Source: an uncultured Butyricicoccus sp.
GTDB lineage: Bacteria; Bacillota; Clostridia; Oscillospirales; Butyricicoccaceae
Assembly (NCBI GenBank): GCA_947575935.1
Contig: CANPPM010000103.1
Span: 1-9,167, forward strand
Length of the DNA stretch: 9,167 nt
Reading direction: 5' to 3'
Positions 1 to 4,547 of this stretch are shown piece after piece. The notes below the pieces were generated by a model. It was given only the letters and a program-made list of their open reading frames with translations. It had not been told where the DNA came from and did no database searches. How positions within the stretch are numbered: position 1 is the stretch's first letter; the number at the start of each line of letters is the position of its first letter. Both the position numbers and the translations under genes were made by a program.

Positions 1-211
1 TTTAGATATGAAGGCAGAAATGGGCGGGCAGGTGCGTGTGATCGCGACTGGTGGTATGGGCCGTATGATGGCACAACACTGTGATTTAATTAACGAGGTT
101 GATGCCAATTTGACGCTGGACGGATTACAGATGATTTATGATCGAAATCGCGAAATCTTTGAGAATACTCGTATTCAGCGTATTCTTGTGGATGTATCAG
201 AGGAGGTTTAG
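1..211 (+). CDS. coaX: Type III pantothenate kinase, C-terminal fragment
   Basis: This is the 3' end of a gene that begins left of the window; the frame is open from base 2 to the TAG at 209-211, giving about 69 residues. Type III pantothenate kinase phosphorylates pantothenate in the first step of coenzyme A synthesis and acts in the cytosol. The visible part matches the family's C-terminal end: a strand followed by the glycine-rich VIATGG segment (part of the actin-like/ASKHA fold), then an acidic stretch, then LTLDGLQMIYDRN, which corresponds to the usual LTLEGLRxIYERN near the family C-terminus. The catalytic N-terminal motifs are outside the window, so integrity cannot be judged. The assignment rests on these C-terminal motifs alone. 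The next gene lies nearly 400 bases away, so this gene probably ends its own transcription unit. Confidence 0.85.
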   Translation, partial: LDMKAEMGGQVRVIATGGMGRMMAQHCDLINEVDANLTLDGLQMIYDRNREIFENTRIQRILVDVSEEV

Positions 212-261
212 GGCACATTTGAAAAGGTTCATGTGCCGGAGCGGCGGCGCTGTGCTTTTTT
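212..261 (+). terminator. Probable intrinsic terminator after coaX
   Basis: Directly after the coaX stop, GGCACAT (212-218) pairs with ATGTGCC (231-237). A second GC-rich stem can form between 233-238 and 245-250, and six T residues follow at 256-261. The two stems share bases and exclude each other. The second stem, a few bases before the T run, best fits a rho-independent terminator. The T run is separated from that stem by TGTGC, which makes the terminator imperfect. Confidence 0.45.
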
Positions 262-403
262 AAATTTGCCTGCAGGATATCTGGTATCTGTATCGTTGCA
301 TTGGATTTACTTTGCCCCTTTATTTGCTTGCCTTTTGTTATCTCTCAAATTTTTCAAGCTTCCAACAGTGTCTAAAATCTATACGAGTACGGCAGCTGTT
401 TTG

Positions 404-435
404 CCGCTTGAAGCGGTATTTGAACACGCTTCAAG
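404..435. repeat. Overlapping perfect inverted repeats
   Basis: CTTGAAGCG (407-415) is the exact reverse complement of CGCTTCAAG (427-435), with an 11-base loop. The left arm is also part of a short palindrome, CCGCTTGAAGCGG (404-416), so two alternative hairpins are possible. No T run follows directly, so a terminator is unlikely. A regulatory leader structure or a protein-binding site are both possible. Confidence 0.6.
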
Positions 436-466
436 ATGCATAATCGGATTTTTTGTCAAGCCGGAG

Positions 467-484
467 AACTTTTTCGGAAAAGTT
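467..484. repeat. Perfect 7-bp stem-loop with TCGG loop
   Basis: AACTTTT (467-473) pairs perfectly with AAAAGTT (478-484) around the four-base loop TCGG. It sits about 125 bases before the carboxypeptidase start. The role is unknown; an operator or mRNA leader element are both possible. Confidence 0.5.
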
Positions 485-608
485 GCGTATTGTTTTTCTT
501 TATGGGCGTTGCGATGCGGCGGTGTCAAGGAGAATGGCGATTATGGAAGCGAATGGAACCGCCGGCGGATGCATACAATAGCGGAAAGCAACGAAAGGTG
601 GTCAGAAG

Positions 609-1748
609 ATGAAAAAGACGATCTGTACGATGTTCTGCGTATGTGCATTGCTGGTACAGGCGGCGGCGCTTCCGGCGATGGGACCGCTAAACGCCAAATC
701 AGCCGCGCTGTATGATTCCTCTGGACAAATGCTTTTTGAAATGAATGCAGAAGAACCGCTTCAGCCCGCTAGTGTGACTAAAATTATGACGCTGCTGCTT
801 GCAATGGAAGCGTTGGATCGGGGAGAAGTTCAGCTGACTGATATGGTAACAGGCTCAGCTTATGCTTCTTCTATGGGAGGGACGCAAATCTGGCTGAAAG
901 AGGGAGAGCAGCTTTCTTTCGATGAAATGCTGAAAGCAATTGCGGTCGGATCGGCGAATGACTGTGCGGTTGCAGTTGCAGAGCATCTTGCAGGAACAGA
1001 GGCCGCCTTTGTTGAACGTATGAATGCCCGCGCGCAGGAACTTGGATGTACCAGCACAACTTTTATCAATGCGAATGGTTTGGATGCGGATGGAGAGAAA
1101 ACTTTGACTTCAGCACGCGATTTGGCGCTGATTTCGGTTGAATTGCTGCGCCATCCAAAGATTCTGGATTATACGACTATTTGGATGGATACGATCCGCG
1201 ACGGTCAGTTTTCACTTGCGAATACAAATAAGATGCTAAAGAGCTATGAGGGCATGATCGGGCTGAAAACAGGCTATATTTCTCAGGCGGGTTTTTGCAT
1301 TTCGGCTGCGGCTGAGCGCAACGGCATGACGCTGATTGCAACCGTAATGGCTGCGCCTACAAAAGAGGCCCGCACTGCCGATGTATCTTCACTGTTAAAT
1401 TACGGATTTGCAAACTTCGCGCCATATACGCCGGATATTTCTGGACAATTGAACCCGATTCCAGTGCGTCTGGGAAAGGCACTTTCTGTCATGCCAGAGG
1501 CTGGACAGATTGACGGTATTGTGCTTGCAAAAGAAGATATGGCGGCGCTGACCACCGAGGTTCGTCTCAGTGATGTAGTGGAGGCGCCGGTTGATAAGGG
1601 ACAACAATTGGGTTCGGTTACTGTCAAAAATGGAGAAGAGGTGCTGATGACCATTCCGCTGACAGCAGCAGAATCAGTTGGCGCATTGACGTTTGGCGAT
1701 ATTTATCGTGAGTTTTTGCGTGTACTGTTGATGAAAGAGCGAGGATAA
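609..1748 (+). CDS. Serine-type D-Ala-D-Ala carboxypeptidase (penicillin-binding protein, peptidase S11)
   Basis: This 379-residue exported enzyme should remove the terminal D-alanine from peptidoglycan pentapeptides outside the membrane and so limit cross-linking. All three active-site motifs are present: SVTK at 55-58 (Ser55 nucleophile, Lys58 general base), SAN at 115-117, and KTG at 220-222. The N-terminus (MKK, then a hydrophobic run to about residue 20 ending in AAA) is a signal peptide. Residues from about 275 onward form the beta-rich C-terminal domain of this family. The last 20 or so residues (from about ALTFGDIYREFL) look like the amphipathic helix that anchors such proteins to the membrane. 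The ATG start follows AAAGGTGG at 594-601 with a seven-base spacing. Length and architecture match DacA/DacF-type enzymes, but I cannot tell which of the paralogues it is. Large gaps on both sides suggest a monocistronic gene. Confidence 0.93.
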   Translation: MKKTICTMFCVCALLVQAAALPAMGPLNAKSAALYDSSGQMLFEMNAEEPLQPASVTKIMTLLLAMEALDRGEVQLTDMVTGSAYASSMGGTQIWLKEGEQLSFDEMLKAIAVGSANDCAVAVAEHLAGTEAAFVERMNARAQELGCTSTTFINANGLDADGEKTLTSARDLALISVELLRHPKILDYTTIWMDTIRDGQFSLANTNKMLKSYEGMIGLKTGYISQAGFCISAAAERNGMTLIATVMAAPTKEARTADVSSLLNYGFANFAPYTPDISGQLNPIPVRLGKALSVMPEAGQIDGIVLAKEDMAALTTEVRLSDVVEAPVDKGQQLGSVTVKNGEEVLMTIPLTAAESVGALTFGDIYREFLRVLLMKERG

Positions 1749-1845
1749 AACCTTTTAGGGGGGACGATTTACGGGGGGAAAACGACTAACAAGAAAATGT
1801 TATTTGTAGTCATGCAGTCCTATTTATCCTAGCAAGGAAGTTGGA

Positions 1846-1963
1846 TTTTTGAAAAATTGCTTTTGCTGGATGTTAATTTCAGTTGGAAAAGCAGCTTTGA
1901 GAGGTGGCTCAACGGGGTCATAGAAAATTTTTCAAAAAACAAATGGGAAAGTGCTGTTTTTTG
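1846..1963. repeat. Nested inverted repeats, possible multi-stem RNA
   Basis: TTTTTGAAAAATT (1846-1858) is the exact reverse complement of AATTTTTCAAAAA (1926-1938). Enclosed between these arms are GCTTTT (1859-1864) with AAAAGC (1887-1892) and TTGAG (1897-1901) with CTCAA (1908-1912), which together would give a three-way junction. The right outer arm also belongs to a competing hairpin, CAAAAAAC (1933-1940) with GTTTTTTG (1956-1963), which ends in a run of six T residues. That is the layout of a switch or terminator. The outer arms are A/T-only apart from one G or C, so chance is a serious alternative. Confidence 0.35.
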
Positions 1964-1988
1964 ATTGTAATTTGACGGGATCTATGGT
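1961..1988 (+). promoter_or_regulatory. Weak candidate promoter for the P-loop gene
   Basis: TTGATT (1961-1966) and TATGGT (1983-1988) are separated by 16 bases, each matching four of six sigma-A consensus bases. Transcription would start near 1995 and give a leader of about 120 bases. TTGACG at 1972-1977 is a better -35 but has no good -10 partner. The call is weak. Confidence 0.3.
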
Positions 1989-2114
1989 AACATGGAAATA
2001 ACCTCAAAGGTTGAGACGATTGTACCGTACTTATGGGCATGCAGCTCCTTTACGGGATGCAGGCTCTTCCGGTTGGGTTGTTTCTCACTCAATAAAATCT
2101 GGGAGGAATTTTCT

Positions 2115-2525
2115 ATGGTAAAACTCATTGTAGGCGGAGCAGGCTCCGGCAAGACGAAAACGATCATTGAGCTGGTGAACGCGTCTGTGAAGGAAGAAAA
2201 GGGCAGCGTTGTTTGTTTGACAAAAGGGAATAAGCTCAAGTTCGATATTTCGTACGACGCACGTCTGGTCGATGTTAGTGAATATGCTGTCAACGGTTAT
2301 GACGGTCTGCTCGGCTTCCTGTGCGGCATTCATGCCGGCAATTATGATATCACGCATATTTTTATTGATGGACTGTATAAGGTTGCTGGCATCAAGGATC
2401 CTGGGTTGGCGGAGGCTTTTCTTGATCATTTGAACGCCTTTGCAGATACGCATACCGTTAAATTCACCGTCTCGCTGAGCGAAGATAATGCAGCAGTCAC
2501 TGAGGGCATGAAAAAGTATGTCTGA
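2115..2525 (+). CDS. Small stand-alone P-loop ATP-binding protein of unknown function
   Basis: This encodes a 136-residue cytosolic protein with no signal peptide or membrane segment. A Walker A motif, GGAGSGKT, occupies residues 7-14 directly after the first beta strand. A hydrophobic strand ending in Asp (HIFIDG, Asp85) is a likely Walker B. Between them lies a conserved-looking block with the KGNKLKFDI and ARLVDVSEY segments. Similar small proteins in Clostridia are often labelled ATP-binding or 'twitching motility protein PilT', but it is far too short for PilT and no pilus genes are near. I do not assign a function. The start at 2115 follows GGGAGGAA (2101-2108). An in-frame ATG at 1992 would add 41 residues without family-like features, before the P-loop strand, and is rejected. 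A strong terminator follows, so the gene is separate from the atp operon. Confidence 0.8.
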   Translation: MVKLIVGGAGSGKTKTIIELVNASVKEEKGSVVCLTKGNKLKFDISYDARLVDVSEYAVNGYDGLLGFLCGIHAGNYDITHIFIDGLYKVAGIKDPGLAEAFLDHLNAFADTHTVKFTVSLSEDNAAVTEGMKKYV

Positions 2526-2551
2526 TCGGATCCTGAGGGATTGAAAGAAAG

Positions 2552-2584
2552 AGCAGGTAGGTCAGTAAGCTCCTGCCTGCTTTT
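2552..2584 (+). terminator. Intrinsic terminator after the P-loop gene
   Basis: AGCAGGTAGG (2552-2561) pairs with CCTGCCTGCT (2572-2581), a 10-bp stem with one G-T wobble and a 10-base loop. It is followed by T residues to 2584. A residues just upstream of the stem suggest some activity in the other direction as well. It isolates the P-loop gene from the ATP synthase operon. Confidence 0.85.
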
Positions 2585-2666
2585 GTGTGCTCTACCGAAT
2601 TGCTTGAAGACGGTAAAAACTTTTTTAGAAAAATTTGATAAAAACTCTTTCGTTTTTTGGAATCTC

Positions 2667-2675
2667 TGTTATAAT
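2667..2675 (+). promoter_or_regulatory. Extended -10 promoter of the atp operon
   Basis: TGTTATAAT is a perfect extended -10 element (TGnTATAAT, with the hexamer at 2670-2675). The matching -35 position (about 2647-2652, CTTTCG) is poor, as is common when the TG extension is present. TTGATA at 2635-2640 is too far away to pair with it. Transcription would start near 2682, about 70 bases before atpZ. The position, just after a terminator and before the first atp gene, supports the call. Confidence 0.75.
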
Positions 2676-2750
2676 AGAAATATCGGGTATTTCTCGCCCT
2701 TTATCAGAATATAGATCATATTGAATTTCACGGCAAGGGGGGCAGCGCAT

Positions 2751-2996
2751 TTGTGGTTTTCTGCGTTTAAATACCTTGCTTGGGTTGGACAGCTGGGGCT
2801 GTCTCTTGTGTTGCCGCCTGTACTTGCGTGTTGGGCTGCTGGCTGGTTACGAGTGCAGTTTAGCTTGGGTAGTTGGATTTTTGCCGTTTCGCTGGTGCTG
2901 GGGTTGTTGGTCAGTGCCTGCAGCTTGTTCCGCTTTTTGCGGATGGCGCAAAAGGAGGCTGAACGGGGACATGAAGGACAATCAAATAGTAATTGA
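2751..2996 (+). CDS. atpZ: AtpZ/AtpI-family small membrane protein (F1Fo-associated)
   Basis: This 81-residue protein has two membrane segments (about 9-33 and 40-60) and a short charged tail. The VGQLGLSLVLPP segment at the start of the first helix is typical of the AtpZ family found ahead of atpI in Firmicutes. In an alkaliphilic Bacillus, AtpZ and AtpI were reported to support Mg2+/Ca2+ uptake; a role as an Fo accessory or assembly factor is also discussed for the group. I choose the TTG at 2751 because AAGGGGGG (2735-2742) lies eight bases upstream. An in-frame TTG at 2721 would add ten residues and has no ribosome binding site. The 3' end overlaps atpI by 26 bases, which suggests coupled translation. 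It is the first gene of the operon. Confidence 0.82.
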   Translation: MWFSAFKYLAWVGQLGLSLVLPPVLACWAAGWLRVQFSLGSWIFAVSLVLGLLVSACSLFRFLRMAQKEAERGHEGQSNSN

Positions 2997-3351
2997 TGAG
3001 CTGCGGCGGCAGGCCAGGGGAATGCTTCCACTGGTTCTCGTCACCTATGGTGTCTTTGCATTATTGGGATATTGGCAATGGCAAACGATCGTTAGTATTC
3101 TGTTGGGTACGGCTTATGCGTTGCTTAATTTTTATCAGATTGGGCAGTCTGCTCTGCGGGCTGCTGCCTTTTACCGTACGCCCGAACGGGCGCAGCGCAG
3201 TATGGTACGTGGTTATTTGACCCGCTATGTGTTGACCGCAACACTCATTGTCATTTCTATGAAAGTGCCGTGGCTTAACCCGGCGGCGGTTGTGATTCCG
3301 CTTTTCTACACGAAAATCATTTTATTGATTTTAAATAGGTCTGTTCGGTGA
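2971..3351 (+). CDS. atpI: ATP synthase protein I
   Basis: This 126-residue protein has four predicted membrane helices (about 17-35, 39-58, 82-98 and 104-121), matching the ATP synthase subunit I family in size and layout. AtpI is not part of the mature enzyme. It is thought to help assemble the c-ring and, with AtpZ, to affect divalent cation uptake. The ATG at 2971 is preceded by AGGAGG at 2953-2958, a rather long 12-base spacing, and by GGGG closer in. It starts inside the end of atpZ in another frame. Its position between atpZ and atpB supports the call as much as the weakly conserved sequence does. Confidence 0.85.
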   Translation: MKDNQIVIDELRRQARGMLPLVLVTYGVFALLGYWQWQTIVSILLGTAYALLNFYQIGQSALRAAAFYRTPERAQRSMVRGYLTRYVLTATLIVISMKVPWLNPAAVVIPLFYTKIILLILNRSVR

Positions 3352-3470
3352 TCATCAGGATGCCGGGCGGTACAGACTATGCTGCCGAAACGGTTGCAGG
3401 GCTAAATCGGTACCGCATTCTGGGAGGCTGGGCAGGCCGATACCATGCAGGAAAGGAGGTAACTGAGTGA
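3348..3470 (+). CDS. Possible 40-codon ORF filling the atpI-atpB gap
   Basis: A GTG at 3348 overlaps the atpI stop as GTGA. The frame stays open for 40 codons and ends in a TGA (3468-3470) that overlaps the atpB GTG, again as GTGA. An internal ATG at 3360 would give 36 codons. The product would be soluble and glycine- and tyrosine-rich with a mixed charge, with no motif I recognise. Upstream there is only TAGGT (3336-3340) as a weak ribosome binding site, although coupling to atpI could start it. It may be chance, since the inverted repeat at 3367-3416 offers an RNA explanation for this spacer. Confidence 0.25.
   Translation: MIIRMPGGTDYAAETVAGLNRYRILGGWAGRYHAGKEVTE
3367..3416. repeat. Inverted repeat in the atpI-atpB spacer
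   Basis: GCGGTAC (3367-3373) is the reverse complement of GTACCGC (3410-3416). Inside it, CTGC (3382-3385) can pair with GCAG (3396-3399), and CCG-AAA-CGG forms a mini hairpin at the centre. The structure would sit about 35 bases before the atpB ribosome binding site. It may influence atpB translation or mRNA processing, but this is inferred from pairing only. Confidence 0.35.
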
Positions 3471-4168
3471 ACGGACCACAAGTCTATTTTGAGATACCAG
3501 TGCTTAAAGGGCTGCCTATTACAGAGTCCATGCGCAACCAATGGTTTGTTATGCTGCTCATTCTGTGTTTGTGCGTTTTCTTGACGCATAACCTGCAAAA
3601 AATCCCAACGGGGAAACAGGCGCTTGCAGAAAAGGCAGTTGTGATGCTCAATGGCCTTGTCGATTCGACAATGGGTGAGGGATGTAGGCATTATGCGCCG
3701 TTTGTCGCTGCTATTATGCTGTCTTCACTGTTTGGAAGCTTGATTTCGGTACTTGGCCTTCGGCCAACAACTGCTGATCTGAATACGACGCTCGGCTGGG
3801 CGTTGATTGTATGTTTCCTGATCCATTACAGTAATATCAAATTCCATGGGTTAAAGGCGTATCTCAAGGGTTACTTGGAGCCGATTTTCATCATGGCGCC
3901 GCTGAATATTCTATCAGAAATTGCAACGCCGGTTTCTATGAGCTTCCGTCATTTTGGTAATATGGCAGGCGGATTGGTCATTAGTACGCTGCTGTTGTCG
4001 GCGCTTGCTGCATTTTCCAATGCGATATTGGGCTTTCTGCCCGTACCGCTGCTCCAAATCGGCATTCCCGGCATCTTATCGCTGTATTTTGATTTATTTA
4101 CAGCATGTATGCAGGCATTCATTTTTAGTATGCTGACAATGGCATATGTCGGAAATGCACGCAGCTGA
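3467..4168 (+). CDS. atpB: F1Fo ATP synthase subunit a
   Basis: Subunit a (233 residues) is the membrane stator half of the motor. It provides the two half-channels through which ions reach the c-ring. The essential arginine is visible as Arg161 in MSFRHFGNMAGG, matching Arg210 of E. coli in its LRLFGN motif. Hydrophobic segments lie at about 26-41, 76-97, 107-121, 137-155, 165-190 and 195-228. The last contains the FDLFTACMQAFIFSMLTMAYV helix that packs on the rotor. The GTG start at 3467 has a strong AAAGGAGGT (3452-3460) six bases upstream. The following gap to atpE is 76 bases long and structured. Nothing looks truncated. Confidence 0.97.
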   Translation: MNGPQVYFEIPVLKGLPITESMRNQWFVMLLILCLCVFLTHNLQKIPTGKQALAEKAVVMLNGLVDSTMGEGCRHYAPFVAAIMLSSLFGSLISVLGLRPTTADLNTTLGWALIVCFLIHYSNIKFHGLKAYLKGYLEPIFIMAPLNILSEIATPVSMSFRHFGNMAGGLVISTLLLSALAAFSNAILGFLPVPLLQIGIPGILSLYFDLFTACMQAFIFSMLTMAYVGNARS

Positions 4169-4201
4169 TGCTGCGGCAGGCAACACTGTGCGCAACGCGC
4201 A
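4160..4201 (+). promoter_or_regulatory. Two small hairpins at the atpB-atpE junction
   Basis: CGCAGC (4160-4165) pairs with GCTGCG (4170-4175) around the loop TGAT, which contains the atpB stop codon. TGCGC (4189-4193) pairs with GCGCA (4197-4201) around AAC. A U-rich single-stranded stretch follows up to the atpE ribosome binding site. No terminator-like T run is present. The arrangement is suitable for protecting or processing mRNA so that atpE is made in excess, as needed for the multi-copy c subunit; this function is inferred. Confidence 0.4.
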
Positions 4202-4244
4202 AAATTATTTTGTGAGTTTGTCATTTATTAAGGAGGAAAAATTT

Positions 4245-4508
4245 ATGGATCCCAGAGCATTTGTAGCAGGTATGTCCGCATTGGGTGCGGGCTGCGCAAT
4301 GATCGCCGGCCTTGGCCCCGGTATCGGCGAAGGTTACGTAGCAGGTCAGGCTTGTGCTGCAATTGGCCGTCAGCCGGAGTGCCAGTCCGACGTTACCCGT
4401 ACCATGATCCTTGGTATTGCAATGGCGGAGTCGACTGGTATTTACGCGCTGGTTGTTGCGCTGATCCTGATCTTTGCAAATCCGCTGGTCAACTTCTACA
4501 ATTCTTAA
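4245..4508 (+). CDS. atpE: F1Fo ATP synthase subunit c, two-carboxylate Na+-type rotor
   Basis: This 87-residue hairpin of two membrane helices forms the rotor ring. The first helix carries the GPGIGEGYVAG segment; the polar loop is ARG-GLN-PRO (RQP, 42-44); the second helix has MAESTGIY with the ion-binding Glu62. Ser63, Thr64 and Tyr67 match the Na+ ligand residues of Ilyobacter tartaricus (Ser66, Thr67, Tyr70 there). At the Gln32 position of that protein there is Glu29, which gives the two-carboxylate motif reported for the Fusobacterium nucleatum Na+ rotor. Na+ coupling is therefore likely but inferred. The ATG at 4245 follows AAGGAGG (4230-4236) with eight bases of U/A-rich spacing. A frame extending upstream to 4146 is not the real start because it lies inside atpB. 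Confidence 0.97.
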   Translation: MDPRAFVAGMSALGAGCAMIAGLGPGIGEGYVAGQACAAIGRQPECQSDVTRTMILGIAMAESTGIYALVVALILIFANPLVNFYNS

Positions 4509-4522
4509 GGCAGGTGTACAAT

Positions 4523-4540
4523 CTTCCATCGGAAGGAGGG
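4523..4540 (+). promoter_or_regulatory. Hairpin over the atpF ribosome binding site
   Basis: CTTCC (4523-4527) pairs with GGAAG (4531-4535) around a three-base loop, ATC. The right arm takes in the first part of the atpF Shine-Dalgarno sequence AAGGAGGG (4533-4540), leaving AGGG... only partly free. It could lower b subunit output relative to c, but the stem is short. Confidence 0.35.
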
Positions 4541-4547
4541 TAAACCT

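Larger units (their letters stand above)
262..608. other. Non-coding gap with hairpins upstream of the carboxypeptidase gene
   Basis: I see no convincing gene here. A reading frame stays open from a GTG at 233 to 715, but it lacks a ribosome binding site, has the biased composition of a T-rich stretch and runs over 100 bases into the next gene, so I discard it. The gap contains two perfect stem-loops, listed separately, at 407-435 and 467-484. I could not find a good -35/-10 pair. The best candidate, TTGCAT at 296-301 with TTTATT at 319-324, is weak. The region presumably holds the promoter and leader of the downstream gene. Confidence 0.5.
1749..2114. other. Non-coding gap with nested inverted repeats and leader of the P-loop gene
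   Basis: No supported gene is seen here on either strand. It begins with two near-identical G-rich segments (TTTAGGGGGGACGA at 1754-1767 and a TTTACGGGGGG copy at 1768-1778). It then has an AT-rich stretch with several nested inverted repeats (1846-1963, listed separately), a possible promoter near 1961-1988, and about 120 bases of leader before the next start codon. In the leader, AACCTCAAAGGTTGAG (2000-2015) can form either of two overlapping 5-bp hairpins. No textbook terminator for the upstream gene was found. Confidence 0.5.

Noticed and set aside
233..715. 160-codon open frame with hydrophobic stretches between coaX and the carboxypeptidase gene
   Set aside because: It has no ribosome binding site, starts within a hairpin, overlaps the clear carboxypeptidase gene by over 100 bases, and its hydrophobicity follows from a T-rich sequence.
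1972..2000. TTGACG as the -35 of a strong promoter before the P-loop gene
   Set aside because: The expected -10 position (1995-2000, GAAATA) does not resemble TATAAT.
1992..2114. In-frame upstream extension of the P-loop protein from ATG 1992
   Set aside because: The P-loop strand normally begins at the N-terminus, GGGAGGAA directly precedes the ATG at 2115, and the extra 41 residues look like translated leader.
2000..2114. Riboswitch or T-box leader upstream of the P-loop gene
   Set aside because: Small hairpins are present, but I see no T-box sequence or other known riboswitch core.
2721..2750. Earlier TTG start for atpZ at 2721
   Set aside because: No ribosome binding site precedes it, and the strong AAGGGGGG at 2735-2742 would lie inside the gene and points to 2751.
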